Positions 4,929-5,404 of a stretch of DNA of 5,404 nt are shown here, in pieces. This DNA comes from Candidatus Margulisiibacteriota bacterium (GTDB taxonomy: Bacteria > Margulisbacteria > WOR-1 > O2-12-FULL-45-9): the NCBI GenBank assembly GCA_018817195.1, contig JAHIUL010000071.1, forward strand, positions 1-5,404. The letters run 5' to 3'. A program made the position numbers and the translations under genes. Positions within the stretch are counted from its first letter, which is position 1. The number at the start of each line of letters is the position of its first letter. The notes under the pieces are model-generated. The model ran no database searches and was not told the origin of the DNA. It saw only the letters and a list, made by a program, of their open reading frames with translations.

Positions 4929-5404
4929 CTGTTTAACAATAAAATTCCAGTTATCAGTAAAGAAGAGTCCCGGATTCTCATCCATCTCTTCACACAGGGC
5001 GGTTGGTTCCTGCAGCACCATGGCAAAGGCTAGGGCCCCATCTGGTTTTGGGATCAAGGGGATATCAACATTTTTCTGGACCAAAAAGCGGAACGGGTCC
5101 ATGTTGCCAAAAAAGTAATTAGCAAAATCATGCTGTTCTTGTTCAGTTAAAGCTGAAATATATTTTGCAATCTGACCAGCTGATGTGTCCACCGGTATCC
5201 AACCATAATTGGGGAGGTAAATCTGCGCCCAAAAGTGATCACCGTTGCCGGCTTCGTTTACAGGAAAAAGCTGTCTGCCGCCAGGTGCACGGGCAGGAAT
5301 ACCCACGGCGCGGCATAAAGCGGCAAAATACATGCTTTGCGCGCCGCAGTCACCATAGCCGTGTTCATGAACATAAACTGACTCCGTTATATTTAATGCT
5401 TCCA
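4920..5404 (-). CDS. Transglutaminase-like superfamily protein, C-terminal part (partial)
   Basis: The frame is open from the right window edge to a TAA at 4922-4920 and gives 160 residues; the true start lies outside. The internal Met at 5333 is not the start, because the catalytic motif precedes it: HGYGDCGAQSMYFAALCRAV, with Cys19 of the visible fragment at 5348-5346. His56 (5237-5235) in GDHFWAQIYL and Asp72 (5189-5187) in GWIPVDTS complete the Cys-His-Asp triad of the Transglut_core fold. The Cys and His segments are joined by GIPARAPGGR, the usual substrate-loop signature. About 85 residues follow the core, including YFFGNMDPFRF, a tail seen in other bacterial and archaeal members. Such proteins are mostly predicted proteases or amidases rather than cross-linking enzymes; the substrate here is unknown. 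Location cannot be judged without the N-terminus. It converges with the dipeptidase gene with no spacer. Confidence 0.86.
   Translation of the reverse strand, partial: EALNITESVYVHEHGYGDCGAQSMYFAALCRAVGIPARAPGGRQLFPVNEAGNGDHFWAQIYLPNYGWIPVDTSAGQIAKYISALTEQEQHDFANYFFGNMDPFRFLVQKNVDIPLIPKPDGALAFAMVLQEPTALCEEMDENPGLFFTDNWNFIVKQVD

Overview
This window holds six protein-coding genes, two of them cut by the window edges, on strictly alternating strands (+ - + - + -). In order they are: the 3' end of a small glycine-rich, holin-like membrane protein (+); a 56-residue very basic protein of unknown function (-); a divergent YchF/Obg-like protein with a TGS-type C-terminus but a broken P-loop (+); the ribosome-associated GTPase TypA/BipA (-); a secreted C69-family dipeptidase (+); and the 3' part of a transglutaminase-like cysteine protein (-). 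All genes read without in-frame TGA, so an ordinary bacterial code fits.

The layout is very compact. All three convergent pairs meet stop to stop: 84/85 with no spacer, an 11-bp overlap at 1332-1342, and 4919/4920 with no spacer. The two divergent pairs are separated by only 61 bp (256-316) and 75 bp (3144-3218), and these gaps hold the promoters. Three genes show an extended -10 (TGn plus hexamer) ending 6 to 9 bases before the start codon, with no Shine-Dalgarno sequence. The predicted transcripts would therefore be leaderless or nearly so. Only the secreted dipeptidase has a clear Shine-Dalgarno sequence. The one strong intrinsic terminator, which serves the holin-like gene, lies inside the coding sequence of the opposing 56-residue gene.

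The kind of organism is inferred, not proven. A compact genome of single-gene units, leaderless promoters, the small holin-like protein ending in AWLYNKL, the short basic MPYTVKK... protein and a degenerate YchF paralogue together recall Patescibacteria (candidate phyla radiation) or another little-cultured bacterial lineage. TypA rules out an archaeal or eukaryotic nuclear origin for practical purposes. There is no marker gene in the window that fixes the phylum.

Functionally the genes do not form an evident operon or pathway. YchF-like and TypA are both translation-associated P-loop proteins and share a 3' overlap. The dipeptidase and the transglutaminase-like protein may both act on peptides, but the latter's N-terminus, and so its location, is outside the window. 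I see no CRISPR, tRNA, rRNA, insertion sequence or defence cassette. The points most worth a second look are the terminator encoded antisense to a Lys-rich protein motif, the pseudo-P-loop in the YchF paralogue and the leaderless divergent promoters.
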